A stretch of DNA of 17,142 nt from Bog-473 sp052148295 (GTDB taxonomy: Bacteria > Actinomycetota > Acidimicrobiia > Acidimicrobiales > RAAP-2), in assembly GCA_052148295.1 (NCBI GenBank), contig JBKQIP010000221.1:1-17142 (forward strand), given 5' to 3'. Made by a program: the position numbers and the translations under genes. The notes beneath the pieces were generated by a model. The model had not been told where the DNA came from. It saw only the letters and a list, made by a program, of their open reading frames with translations, and did no database searches. Below are positions 7,350 to 15,097 of the stretch, one piece after another (the first letter of the stretch is position 1; every line of letters starts with the position of its first letter).

Positions 7350-8267
7350 TCAGGGGCGTGGGCTGTGGACGCGGCCGAACGAGTACGCATCCGGCCACCG
7401 CTGTGCGGCCAGTCGTTCCTCCTGGCGTGCGATCACGGCCGGCAGATCGTCCGGCTGCCACCCCTCCACGAGGTGCACACCGTGGAGGTCGTGGACCGGT
7501 CGCCGCAGCTCGACCAGAAGCTGAAGGCTGTACGCGATGCGGCCCGTCATCACCGCCGGATCCCCCGAGCACAGGGCGAGCGCGGCCTCGGCCATGGTGT
7601 CGAGGGGCTCGAACATGGCCTCGTCGATCCACCCGGCGGCCACCAGGCTCGGCGTGGCGATGGCCGCCTGGGGGGTGAGCGCGTTCACCGCGACGCCGTC
7701 GCGGGCGCACTCACTGGCCGCAGCGATCGTGAGCCGGTTCAGCGCGGCCTTGGACGCTCCGTACTGAAAGCCGGCGGTCGCCGGCTTGTTGGTCGGGAAG
7801 GGCGGCCCCGGGGGGAGCTCGGCCGCGAAGGAGGTCAGGTTGAGGATCCACCCCCGGCCCCGGGCGCGCATGCCCGACACGACTCCTTGCATCAGGACCC
7901 AGGGCGCCCACAGGTTCACCTGGAGACAGCGCTCGAGTGCATCGACCGTGGTCGCCTCGAACGGGTGGTACCCGTTCACGGCCGCATTGTTCACGAGAAT
8001 GTCGATCGGGCCTAGCTCCGCCTCGACCCGTTCGACCAGGTCCCCCCTCCCGCCGCCCGGATCGGCGAGGTCGCAGGTCATGATGCGCGCCTCACCACCG
8101 ATCGCCTCGATCCGTCGCCCGGTCTCCTCGAGACCCTCCAGCGAGCGGGCCGTGACCGCCACCCTGGCGCCCTCGGCGGCCAGGCGCAGGGCGATGGCCG
8201 TTCCCGTTCCACCCTGGCTCGCACCGGTGACCAGGGCGACCATGCCCGCGCAGGCTCGCTCCGACAT
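7350..8267 (-). CDS. Short-chain dehydrogenase/reductase, 305 residues
   Basis: This is a classical SDR oxidoreductase. The Rossmann motif TGASQGGTG is at 14-22, NNAA at 93-96, the catalytic Ser in NLTS at 146, and YGASK gives Tyr169 and Lys173. Two features are unusual. A Pro-rich insertion of about 15 residues (LPPGPPFPTNKPATAGF) lies between the catalytic Ser and Tyr, where it would shape the substrate pocket. The C-terminal part is also about 50 residues longer than the usual 250-residue SDR and lacks the standard VDGG ending. The ATG at 8267 is preceded by AAAGGA, 7 bp away, a good ribosome site. It converges on the DegT-fold gene (13-bp gap) and is divergent from the nitroreductase. The substrate is unknown. 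Confidence 0.94.
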   Translation of the reverse strand: MSERACAGMVALVTGASQGGTGTAIALRLAAEGARVAVTARSLEGLEETGRRIEAIGGEARIMTCDLADPGGGRGDLVERVEAELGPIDILVNNAAVNGYHPFEATTVDALERCLQVNLWAPWVLMQGVVSGMRARGRGWILNLTSFAAELPPGPPFPTNKPATAGFQYGASKAALNRLTIAAASECARDGVAVNALTPQAAIATPSLVAAGWIDEAMFEPLDTMAEAALALCSGDPAVMTGRIAYSLQLLVELRRPVHDLHGVHLVEGWQPDDLPAVIARQEERLAAQRWPDAYSFGRVHSPRP

Positions 8268-8451
8268 CGACGGTCCTTTCTCGAGTGCTGCCGCGGCTCG
8301 GGTCCATCAGGTCCGTTGCCACATGATCCGCCCCCGGCAAAGTAGCGGCACATGCGTGGCGGCCACAGGGCGGCTCGCCTCGGGCCGGCAACCGGAGAGG
8401 CGGTTCGACGCCGACATGGCACACATCGGGCGTGCATGGAAAGGTGTCGTG

Positions 8452-8535
8452 ATGACGAGACTCGAACCATCCCCGCACGGAGGCGCGGCTCCCCGAGCCC
8501 GGGGACCGGCCCCGAGCCGGGAGGACGCCCAGTGA
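8452..8535 (+). CDS. Possible 27-residue leader peptide overlapping the nitroreductase start
   Basis: An ATG at 8452 sits 7 bp behind GGAAAGG (8438-8444), the best-looking ribosome site in this gap, and opens 27 codons. Its TGA stop (8533-8535) overlaps the GTG start of the nitroreductase (8532) as GTGA. The peptide begins MTRLEPSPHGGAAPRARG, is rich in Ala, Pro and Arg, and matches no family I know. The arrangement is that of a translationally coupled upstream ORF. It could also be chance, since the nitroreductase has its own Shine-Dalgarno. Confidence 0.35.
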   Translation: MTRLEPSPHGGAAPRARGPAPSREDAQ

Positions 8536-9206
8536 GCGAACCTCTTTCCGATGTCTGGGCCGTGATGTCGACGGCCCGCACGATCCGTCGCTTCACCCAC
8601 GAGCCCGTGGGCGACGCCACCCTGGCGCGGTGCCTCGAGGCCGCGACCTGGGCCCCTTCGGGCGCCAACGCTCAGGCCTGGCGGTTCGTCGTCCTGAGGT
8701 CCCCGGAGCAGCGGGCCGTGGTCGCCCGGGCGGCGGCGCAGGCCCTCGAGGTGATCGAGCCGGTGTACGGCATGGCGCGCCCGGCCGAGGACGACCGCAG
8801 CCGGCGGGCCCGCACCAACCGGGCGACCTACGAGCTCCACGACCGGGCCGGCGAGTTCACCACGGTCTTGTTCGCGCAGAAGCGGTACCCGTCGGCCTCG
8901 GAGCTCCTCCTCGGGGGCTCGATCTTCCCGGCGATCGAGAACTTCCTGCTGGCCGCCCGTGCCCTCGGGCTCGGGGCCTGCCTCACCAGTTGGGCCTCCT
9001 ACGGGGGTGAGCCGCTGCTGCGTGACGCCGTCGGCGTACCCGACGACTGGATGCTGGCCGGGCACGTCGTGGTCGGTTGGCCCCGGGGCACGCACGGACC
9101 GGTCCGCCGCCGCCCGCTGGCCGACGTCGTGTCCCTCGACCACTGGGACCAGCACGCCGGCGACATCGTCGGATGGGTCGGCACCCCGCATGAGGCCGAG
9201 AGCTGA
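8532..9206 (+). CDS. Nitroreductase family FMN-dependent oxidoreductase
   Basis: This 224-residue flavoprotein of the nitroreductase fold uses FMN and NAD(P)H to reduce nitro groups, quinones, enones or similar acceptors. The N-terminal FMN-phosphate region is RTIRRF (16-21), followed by APSGANAQAWRF (41-52), the family's PSxxNxQPW with Ala in place of Pro, and near the C-terminus GLGACLTSW. The frame is open upstream to 8352, but the added 60 residues are low-complexity and unlike the family. GTG 8532 has GGGAGG at 8519-8524 with a 7-bp spacer, which decides the start. It is divergent from an SDR, and the next gene to the right is a broken regulator. The physiological acceptor is unknown. 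Confidence 0.92.
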   Translation: MSEPLSDVWAVMSTARTIRRFTHEPVGDATLARCLEAATWAPSGANAQAWRFVVLRSPEQRAVVARAAAQALEVIEPVYGMARPAEDDRSRRARTNRATYELHDRAGEFTTVLFAQKRYPSASELLLGGSIFPAIENFLLAARALGLGACLTSWASYGGEPLLRDAVGVPDDWMLAGHVVVGWPRGTHGPVRRRPLADVVSLDHWDQHAGDIVGWVGTPHEAES

Positions 9207-9299
9207 GCTCGTCGACCTCGCTTCTGCTCGACCGAGGCCGATCCGACGGGGCCGGACGGTCACCGATGGTTGTCCCACCGTGGCCGGGCCGTGGTCCCG

Positions 9300-9601
9300 C
9301 TACTGCGGGAGGGCCCCTTCGGTCCGTGTCTCGTCAGCATCACGGTCCCGGAATCCCGGGCCGGGCCGGGCCGTGACCGCGGCGGGCGTCACCACGTCGT
9401 GGCAGGCAGCGCAACGGAGCTGGAGTTCGAGTGCACCCCCACACCCCTCGTGTGCGTAGAGGATCGGGGGGCCTTCGGGCGCCGACCAACGGTCGCCCCA
9501 GCTGGTCAGGGCGATCAGGGCCGGGACGAAATCGCGGCCCTTGTCGGTCAGCACGTACTCGTGTGGTCCCTTGCGCTCGGCCGTAGGTGCTTGATCACCA
9601 C
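9300..9601 (-). pseudogene. Remnant of an HxlR-type winged-helix regulator, N-terminal half missing
   Basis: The frame ending at 9300 carries a clear HxlR C-terminal half: EYVLTDKGRDFVPALIAL, then SWGDRW, then a Cys/His pattern H-x-x-C-G with C-x-x-C (AHEGCGG and RCAACHD), and the ARPGPG ending common in actinobacterial members. Upstream of about 9590 the similarity stops in this frame. For a few codons the next frame reads VVIKHLR (9601-9581), like the linker before EYVLT, which suggests a frameshift. Beyond that no frame shows the recognition helix or DNA-binding core. Residues further upstream to a possible start at 9713 look like random coding. This is best read as a truncated, frameshifted relic without DNA-binding ability. 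It lies next to the hydantoinase promoter region. Confidence 0.72.
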
Positions 9602-9732
9602 CGGTACCGGGGAGCCGAACCCGACAGAGCCGTAGATCCGAGCATGGCGACGCCACGATCCCACGTCGCCGACCCGGCGCAATGGCGCCCGCCCACGATT
9701 CCCGGCGGGGCAAGACTGGTAGTTTGAGGTGG

Positions 9733-9760
9733 CGTCACCCACCGGCAACCGCAGGTGACG
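9733..9760. promoter_or_regulatory. Inverted repeat upstream of the hydantoinase pair, candidate operator
   Basis: CGTCACC at 9733-9739 and GGTGACG at 9754-9760 are perfect complements with half-site centres 21 bp apart, about two helical turns. The element ends 53 bp before the hydantoinase B start. Just left of it is a weak -10-like TAGTTT (9720-9725). The spacing suits a dimeric regulator; the role is inferred. Confidence 0.4.
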
Positions 9761-9813
9761 GGCATGATCTGCAGTTCGGCACACACGTCGCATCGAGTTG
9801 GGGGGTCCCACCC

Positions 9814-11556
9814 ATGGCCGCTATCCCGAGTACCGACAGCATCACGGCGTCGGTGATCCGCTCGTCCATGGAGACCGTGTGCTTCGAGATGGCCACCTAC
9901 GTCTCGCGGACGGCCACCACGCCGATCCTGAACCAGTCCAACGAGCGCAACGCCACCATCATGGACCAGCACGGGAGGCTGGCCTCCCTGTCGGTGGGCA
10001 TCCCCCAGTTCATGCTGTCCTCGACGCTGCCCGTGCGCCTGGCCATCGATTTCTTCGAAGACGACCTCCGACCCGGCGACGTGATCGTGGCGAACGACCC
10101 CTATCACGGCGGCGGCCACCTCCCGGACTTCAACGTGTTCAGCCCGGTGTTCGACGACGACGGGGAGCTGGTGCTGTTCGCATCCATCCAGTGCCACCAC
10201 GGCGACACCGGGGGCGCGATGGCGGGGGGGTACAACGTCTTCGCCAAGGACATCTGGAGTGAGGGCACCCGGTACCCGATCCTCAAGATCATGGACGCCG
10301 GTGTCGAGCGGCGGGACGTCGTCCTGACGATGCGGGCGAACAACCGGTTGGCCGGCTTCGTGGGCGATCTCCGCTCCCAGGTGGGCGCGGCCCAGCTCGG
10401 GGCGGCGCGCCTCAAGGCCCTCATCGACGACTACGGAGCCGACGTGGTGCGCTCGGCCATGGACTGGTCGATCACCGATGCCCGCCGCCGCTTCTCCCAG
10501 GAGATCGCCGCCTGGCCCGACGGGACCTACGAGGCCGACATCTACTTCGATGCCGACCCGGCAGGGAACCGCGACATCCACGTCCATGTGGCGGTCACGG
10601 TGGCCGGGGACCGGCTGATCATCGATTTCGCCGGCTCGGACGCCCGGCCCGAGATCCAGGCCTGGTCGACGTTCGGCAACACCCGGGGCAACGCCATCGC
10701 CCAGCTGGCCAGCATGGTCGACCCCAGCATCCCGAAGAACGAGGGGTTCTTCGACTGCATCGAGTTGCGGGTCCCGGAGGGCTCGTGCCTGAACCCGACC
10801 GAGGGCAAGCCCGTCTCCAGCGGGACCCACCACCCCGGGGTGGAGGTCAGCGACGCCATCGCCGTGGCCATGAGCCAGATCATCCCGGACCGCTGCGCCC
10901 CGCAGAGCTACAAGTACGGCAGCCCGCGCCAGATGTGGGGCGACCGGGACCCCCGCACGGGACAGTCGTTCTTCGACCACGGTGGCGAGGTCAATGCCGG
11001 ATGGGTCAATGCCGTGCGGGGACAGGACGCGTGGGGCGCCCTGGCGGCGGCGAGCGGCAACCTCATCAAGGCCAGCGCGGAGATCAACGAGCGGCTCTTT
11101 CCCCACATCTTGCGCGGTCGGAACTACATCACCGACTCCGGTGGTGCCGGGCAGTGGCGAGGAGGCTGCGGGAGCAACTTCGTCAAGGAGGTCCGCACAC
11201 CCACCTACGTCAACCAGTACGTGGTGAATCAACGCCACATCCACCCCGGCATCGCCGGCGGCCACCACGGCTCTCCCGACCACTGCATGGTGGGTGACGT
11301 CGAGGTGGATCCATCGGTGGCCAACAAGCTCCTGGACACGGGGGACCGGCTGGTCTACCGCTTCGGGGGAGGCGGGGGATGGGGTGACCCGCTCGATCGG
11401 GACCCCGACGCCGTGCTCGACGACGTGTGGGACGAGTACGTCTCGGTCGAGGGTGCGTTCGAGGACTACGGGGTGGTGGTCAGGGGCTCCTTGGAGGACA
11501 TGACGCTCACCGTCGACCTCGATGCCACCAAGCTGGAGCGGGAGGCCCGAAGGTGA
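9814..11556 (+). CDS. Hydantoinase B/oxoprolinase-type subunit
   Basis: This 580-residue partner of the ATP-dependent hydantoinase/5-oxoprolinase/acetone carboxylase superfamily opens cyclic amides or carboxylates ketones together with an A subunit. Family motifs are NDPYHGGGHLPDF (94-106), the His-rich CHHGDTGG (127-134) expected at the metal site, EGTRYP, the GDLRSQ region, and the C-terminal GGGGGWGDPLDRDP followed by YGVV. Length is usual for the family. The frame is open upstream to 9682, but the ATG at 9814 is preferred: it has GGGGGG at 9800-9805, 8 bp upstream, and the preceding residues are not family-like. The stop overlaps the A-subunit start (GTGA), so the two are coupled. The B gene comes first, the reverse of the classic hyuA-hyuB order. 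The substrate is unknown. Confidence 0.94.
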   Translation: MAAIPSTDSITASVIRSSMETVCFEMATYVSRTATTPILNQSNERNATIMDQHGRLASLSVGIPQFMLSSTLPVRLAIDFFEDDLRPGDVIVANDPYHGGGHLPDFNVFSPVFDDDGELVLFASIQCHHGDTGGAMAGGYNVFAKDIWSEGTRYPILKIMDAGVERRDVVLTMRANNRLAGFVGDLRSQVGAAQLGAARLKALIDDYGADVVRSAMDWSITDARRRFSQEIAAWPDGTYEADIYFDADPAGNRDIHVHVAVTVAGDRLIIDFAGSDARPEIQAWSTFGNTRGNAIAQLASMVDPSIPKNEGFFDCIELRVPEGSCLNPTEGKPVSSGTHHPGVEVSDAIAVAMSQIIPDRCAPQSYKYGSPRQMWGDRDPRTGQSFFDHGGEVNAGWVNAVRGQDAWGALAAASGNLIKASAEINERLFPHILRGRNYITDSGGAGQWRGGCGSNFVKEVRTPTYVNQYVVNQRHIHPGIAGGHHGSPDHCMVGDVEVDPSVANKLLDTGDRLVYRFGGGGGWGDPLDRDPDAVLDDVWDEYVSVEGAFEDYGVVVRGSLEDMTLTVDLDATKLEREARR

Positions 11557-13607
11557 GCTACCGGATCGGCGTCGACGTGGGGGGCACCTTCACGGACTGC
11601 GTCCTGCGGCGGCCCGATGGGAGCCTGGTGTTGGAGAAGGCCCCCACCACGCCGCAGGACCAGAGCGACGGCGTCCTGGCCGGCCTGGCCCAACTGGCCG
11701 CCGCGGAGGGCCTGGGTCTGGCCGAGCTCCTGGCCCAGACCCGGACCATCGTGCACGGCACGACGACCGGCGACAACGCCCTCATCCAGATGAAGGGGGC
11801 CCCGACGGGGCTCATCGTCACGGAGGGCTTCCGGGACGAGATCGAGTTCCGCCGGTGCTTCAAGGAGGACATCTGGGATCCGGCCGCTCCGCCCCCGTCG
11901 CCGATCGCCCGTCGTCGCGTCCGGCTCGAGATCGCCGAGCGCCTGACGGCGGAGGGAACGGTCGAGACGCCGCTGGACGAAGAGGCGGTCCGCAAGGCCA
12001 CCGCCCGGCTCCGGGCCTTCGGCGTCACGTCCATCGCCGTCTGCTTCCTCCATGCCTTCCTCAACCCCGCCCACGAATTGCGAGCCCGCGAGATCATCGT
12101 TGACGAGTACCCGGGCGTCGAGATGGTGTCCCTCTCGCACGAGGTGCTCCCCAAGCCTCCCGAATTCGAGCGGACCTCGACGACGCTGGTCAATGCCTTC
12201 GTCGGCCCTCCCATCGCCCGTTATCTGCAACGCCTGACCGATCGGCTGGCCGCCGCCGGCTTCTCCCACGAGCTCCTGGTGGCCACCTCGGCCGGCGGGG
12301 TGGCGACGGCGGATGCGGCGGCGCGACGGGCCGTGGCCACCATCGGCTCCGGGCCGACGGGCGGGGTGACCGCCGCCGCTCGGGCCGGTCTCGACGCCGG
12401 CCTCGGCGACGTGGTCAGTGTCGACATGGGGGGCACCAGCTACGACGTGTGCCTGATCCGGGGTGGCCGCCCCGAGGTCAAGATGGACTGGAATTGGAGG
12501 CATCGCTACTGCATCGGCATCCCCATGGTGGACATACCGTCCGTGGGCGCGGGCGGAGGATCGATCGCCTGGGAGGAGGGAGGCATCCTCCATGTCGGGC
12601 CGCAGTCGGCCGGGTCCGAACCGGGCCCGGTCAGTTATGGCCGGGGGGGCACGCAACCGACCGTGACCGACGCCGACCTCGTGTTGGGTCGGCTCGACAC
12701 CCAGCGGTTCGCCAGCGGGAGGCTGCGGCTCGATCTGGACGCCGCCACCGCCGCGCTCGCCCGCCTGGGTTCGAGCATCGGCCTCGATGCCGAGGCGACC
12801 GCCGCCGCCACCGTGACACTGGTCGACGCCCACATGACCGATGCCATCCGCCGGGTCCTCTCGCTGGCCGGAGCGGATCCACGCCGGCTCGATCTCGTCG
12901 CCTTCGGTGGGATGGGTGGCGTGCACGCCACGACGCAGGCCGCCGCGCTCGGCATGCGCCGGGTGCTGGTGCCCAGTGCCGCCCCCGGGTTGTCCGCCCT
13001 CGGCCTGCTCACGGCCGATCACATCATCGACGACTCCCGCGGTTACATCGTTCCCTGGCAGGAAGCGGACAGGGACACCCTGACCCGCCTGGCCCAGGAG
13101 CTCAAGACCAGCGCCGAGACCGAACTGACCAACGCCGGGGTGCCCGACGAGCGCATCCGGCTCGAGTGGTCGATCCTCCTCGTGTATCCCGGGCAGACGT
13201 TCGACGTCGCCATTCCCGTCGATGCCCCCACCGACGTCGCCGCGGCCGTCGCCGAATTCCACCGGCGCAATGAAGAGGCCCGCCTCATCGAGGCCCGGGC
13301 GCAGGAGCCCATCGTGCGCGGGGTCCGCCTGACGGCCGTCGGGGCGGTGGACAAGATCGCCACCGTCACCCTCGAGCCCGGAGCCACGCCACCACCACTC
13401 GGTCACCGGGACATGTGGTCCGGCGATGGCTGGCAGCGAGGCGCCCCGTACTACGACTTCGCGAGCTTGCGGCCGGGCTCGTCCATCGAGGGCCCGGCCG
13501 CGGTGCAGAGCCCGTTCACCACGGTGATCCTGCGGCCGGGGGATGTGGCCGAGGTGACCCCGAGTGGCGACCTCCTCATCGACGTGGCCCCCGGAGGGCC
13601 GCGCTGA
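11553..13607 (+). CDS. Hydantoinase A/oxoprolinase-type ATPase subunit
   Basis: This 684-residue protein has the actin/hexokinase-like ATPase fold and phosphorylates the substrate so that the B subunit can act. Motifs are phosphate-1 GVDVGGTFTD (6-15), the TTGDNALIQ region, VDMGGTSYD (phosphate-2, Tyr where Thr is usual), PSVGAGGGSI, GPQSAGSEPGP followed by PTVTDADLVLGRL, and AFGGMGGVHA (family form GGAGPxHA). The GTG at 11553 overlaps the B stop and has GGGAGG at 11540-11545, 7 bp upstream; an earlier in-frame start at 11427 would add 42 non-family residues. No third subunit, such as the small gamma subunit of acetone carboxylase, is encoded nearby, so an N-methylhydantoinase/oxoprolinase-like activity is more likely than acetone carboxylase. 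That last step is inference. Confidence 0.94.
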   Translation: MSYRIGVDVGGTFTDCVLRRPDGSLVLEKAPTTPQDQSDGVLAGLAQLAAAEGLGLAELLAQTRTIVHGTTTGDNALIQMKGAPTGLIVTEGFRDEIEFRRCFKEDIWDPAAPPPSPIARRRVRLEIAERLTAEGTVETPLDEEAVRKATARLRAFGVTSIAVCFLHAFLNPAHELRAREIIVDEYPGVEMVSLSHEVLPKPPEFERTSTTLVNAFVGPPIARYLQRLTDRLAAAGFSHELLVATSAGGVATADAAARRAVATIGSGPTGGVTAAARAGLDAGLGDVVSVDMGGTSYDVCLIRGGRPEVKMDWNWRHRYCIGIPMVDIPSVGAGGGSIAWEEGGILHVGPQSAGSEPGPVSYGRGGTQPTVTDADLVLGRLDTQRFASGRLRLDLDAATAALARLGSSIGLDAEATAAATVTLVDAHMTDAIRRVLSLAGADPRRLDLVAFGGMGGVHATTQAAALGMRRVLVPSAAPGLSALGLLTADHIIDDSRGYIVPWQEADRDTLTRLAQELKTSAETELTNAGVPDERIRLEWSILLVYPGQTFDVAIPVDAPTDVAAAVAEFHRRNEEARLIEARAQEPIVRGVRLTAVGAVDKIATVTLEPGATPPPLGHRDMWSGDGWQRGAPYYDFASLRPGSSIEGPAAVQSPFTTVILRPGDVAEVTPSGDLLIDVAPGGPR

Positions 13608-13611
13608 CCGA

Positions 13612-13667
13612 CCCGTCGGCTCTCCCGGTCGCCCACCGGCCGCTGGTGGAGGGGATCAGTCGACGGG
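13612..13667. terminator. Inverted repeat across the hydantoinase A / P450 junction
   Basis: CCCGTCG at 13612-13618 pairs with CGACGGG at 13661-13667, enclosing a small inner stem (CCACC and GGTGG, about 13634-13650). It starts just after the hydantoinase stop and overlaps the last codons of the convergent P450. A bidirectional terminator is plausible but the loop is long and there is no U-tract. Confidence 0.3.
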
Positions 13668-14912
13668 CGTGAATTCCAGATGGAGCCGGTCGTGGCCCCG
13701 GAGCATCCACGTGGGCGTGTACTGCCAGTGCCGGGCGCCGGCCGGGCCGTGGTGGGACTCCGAGATGCGGATGTCCGCCATGCGGTCGAGCATCCGCTGC
13801 AGGGAGACGTTGGCTTCGGCTCGGGCCAGCGGGGCACCGGCGCAGGTGTGGATGCCGTGGCCGAAGGCGATGTGCTGGCGGGCATTCTCGCGGTCGAGGT
13901 GGATCTCGTCGGGATCCTCGAACGCACGCGGGTCGCGGTTGGCCCCGCTGGGCAGGATCATGACCGTGCTCCCCGCCGGGATCTCGGTGTCCCGGACGGT
14001 GGTGGGGGTCCGCGCCAGGCGGAACGTGCCGTTGATCGGAGGCTCCAGACGTAGGGACTCTTCAATGAAGGCGGGGACGAGGCTGCGGTCGTCCCGGAGC
14101 CGCTGCTGGAGCTCGGGGCGCTCGCCCAGGGTCTGCAGAGCCGTGCCGAGGAGCCGGGCCGTGGTCTCCTGGCCGGCGGCGAACAGGTTGGAGGCGATCT
14201 TCATGACATCCACCACCGGGGGCAGCGACCCATCGGGGAAGGTCGCCGTGGCCAGCCCGGTCATCACGTCGTCGCGAGGCTGGCGCCGCCGGTCCTCGAT
14301 GTAGGCCGTGAACTGGGCGTAGAGGTACTTGAGCGGGCTGTGGGTCATTTCCAGGGTGTCGTGGTGCATGAGCTTCTCGAGAAATTCCGCATGGTCCTCC
14401 TCGGGCACGCCGAGGAGGTCGGCGATGACCAGCATGGTGTAGGGCTGGGCGTACTCTCCGATGAACTCGCACTCGCCCCGGGCGTGGAAGTGGTCGATCC
14501 GGTCATCGGCCAGCCGTTCGAGGGACGCCTCGTTCTCCTTGAGGCGCTTCGGGGTGATCAGCCGCATGAGGAGCCCGCGCTGGGCGGTGTGCTTGGGGGG
14601 ATCGAACGTCGGGAGCTGATCGCCGAAGGGAAGGCCGTCCCGGTAGGACTCGATGATCTCGGTGATGTCGTCACCCTCCAGCGGGACGGGGAATCGGGCG
14701 AAGGGCCCGATGGCCGAGTTGCAGTTCGAGAAGGTCGCTTGGTCGTGGTAGATCTCGATGGCCTCGTCGTAGCCCGTCACCATGTAGACGTCGTGGTGCG
14801 GCTCCTTGACGACCGGGCACTGCCCACGGAGGTGTTCGAGGTAGGGGTAAGGGTTGTCGATGACGTCCTTGGCGGAGAAGAAATCGATGGCATCGAACGG
14901 ATCGTCGCTCAC
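13656..14912 (-). CDS. Cytochrome P450 (second of three)
   Basis: This 418-residue soluble P450 monooxygenase has a heme-propionate-contact DPPKH near 104-108, I-helix AAGQETT (245-251), K-helix ExxR at E285-R288, ANRDP at 324-328, and heme loop FGHGIHTCAG with ligand Cys357. The N-terminus PFDAIDFFSAKDVIDNPYPYLEHLR is typical of soluble actinobacterial P450s and there is no anchor. The start is GTG 14912 with GGAG about 7 bp upstream on the minus strand. It is divergent from an SDR across 185 bp, a common P450-SDR pairing in which the dehydrogenase oxidises the hydroxylated product, and it converges on hydantoinase A. It is clearly different in sequence from the P450 at 3113-4354, so not a recent duplicate. 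No redox partner is encoded in view. Confidence 0.95.
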   Translation of the reverse strand: MSDDPFDAIDFFSAKDVIDNPYPYLEHLRGQCPVVKEPHHDVYMVTGYDEAIEIYHDQATFSNCNSAIGPFARFPVPLEGDDITEIIESYRDGLPFGDQLPTFDPPKHTAQRGLLMRLITPKRLKENEASLERLADDRIDHFHARGECEFIGEYAQPYTMLVIADLLGVPEEDHAEFLEKLMHHDTLEMTHSPLKYLYAQFTAYIEDRRRQPRDDVMTGLATATFPDGSLPPVVDVMKIASNLFAAGQETTARLLGTALQTLGERPELQQRLRDDRSLVPAFIEESLRLEPPINGTFRLARTPTTVRDTEIPAGSTVMILPSGANRDPRAFEDPDEIHLDRENARQHIAFGHGIHTCAGAPLARAEANVSLQRMLDRMADIRISESHHGPAGARHWQYTPTWMLRGHDRLHLEFTPVD

Positions 14913-15047
14913 GGGTGCTCCAGGGTCGTGGAGGGCGGGTGCCCTGATCGGATGGGGTGGGAGATCGGAAGGGGATGTCGATGGTCGGCCGTCCGGGGTA
15001 TGTTCAATGCCCGCGCCGGGCTCGTCAGAGACGGCGGACGGAGAGGG

Positions 15048-15066
15048 ACCGAGGTGAGCGCTCGGT
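15048..15066. promoter_or_regulatory. Small hairpin in the SDR leader
   Basis: ACCGAG (15048-15053) pairs with CTCGGT (15061-15066) around a 7-nt loop, 31 bp before the SDR start. The same 185-bp divergent region also holds a -10-like TATGTT at 14999-15004 without a convincing -35. Both are weak signals. Confidence 0.25.
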
Positions 15067-15097
15067 GCCGGACGCCAGTCGAAAGGAACCGCCGGAC

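Noticed and set aside
8352..8531. 60-residue N-terminal extension of the nitroreductase
   Set aside because: The extension is Arg/Gly/Pro-rich and not family-like, while GTG 8532 has an excellent ribosome site.
9602..9713. Possible intact 137-residue form of the HxlR protein starting at 9713
   Set aside because: The first 40 residues have none of the winged-helix features, so an intact regulator is unlikely.
9697..9725. A sigma-70-like promoter TTCCCG - 17 bp - TAGTTT before hydantoinase B
   Set aside because: Only about three of six bases match in each box, too weak to annotate.
9682..9813. 44-residue N-terminal extension of hydantoinase B
   Set aside because: It covers the promoter region and its inverted repeat and shows no family similarity; ATG 9814 has a G-rich ribosome site at good spacing.
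9595..11283. Minus-strand open frame of 562 codons opposite hydantoinase B
   Set aside because: It lies wholly over a gene with clear family motifs, its translation is a low-complexity mix of Gly, Val, Asp, Arg and His, and such antisense frames are common in GC-rich coding DNA.
11466..13406. Minus-strand open frame of 646 codons opposite hydantoinase A
   Set aside because: It is the mirror of a well-supported ATPase gene. The product is Gly/Asp/Arg-rich without any family motif.
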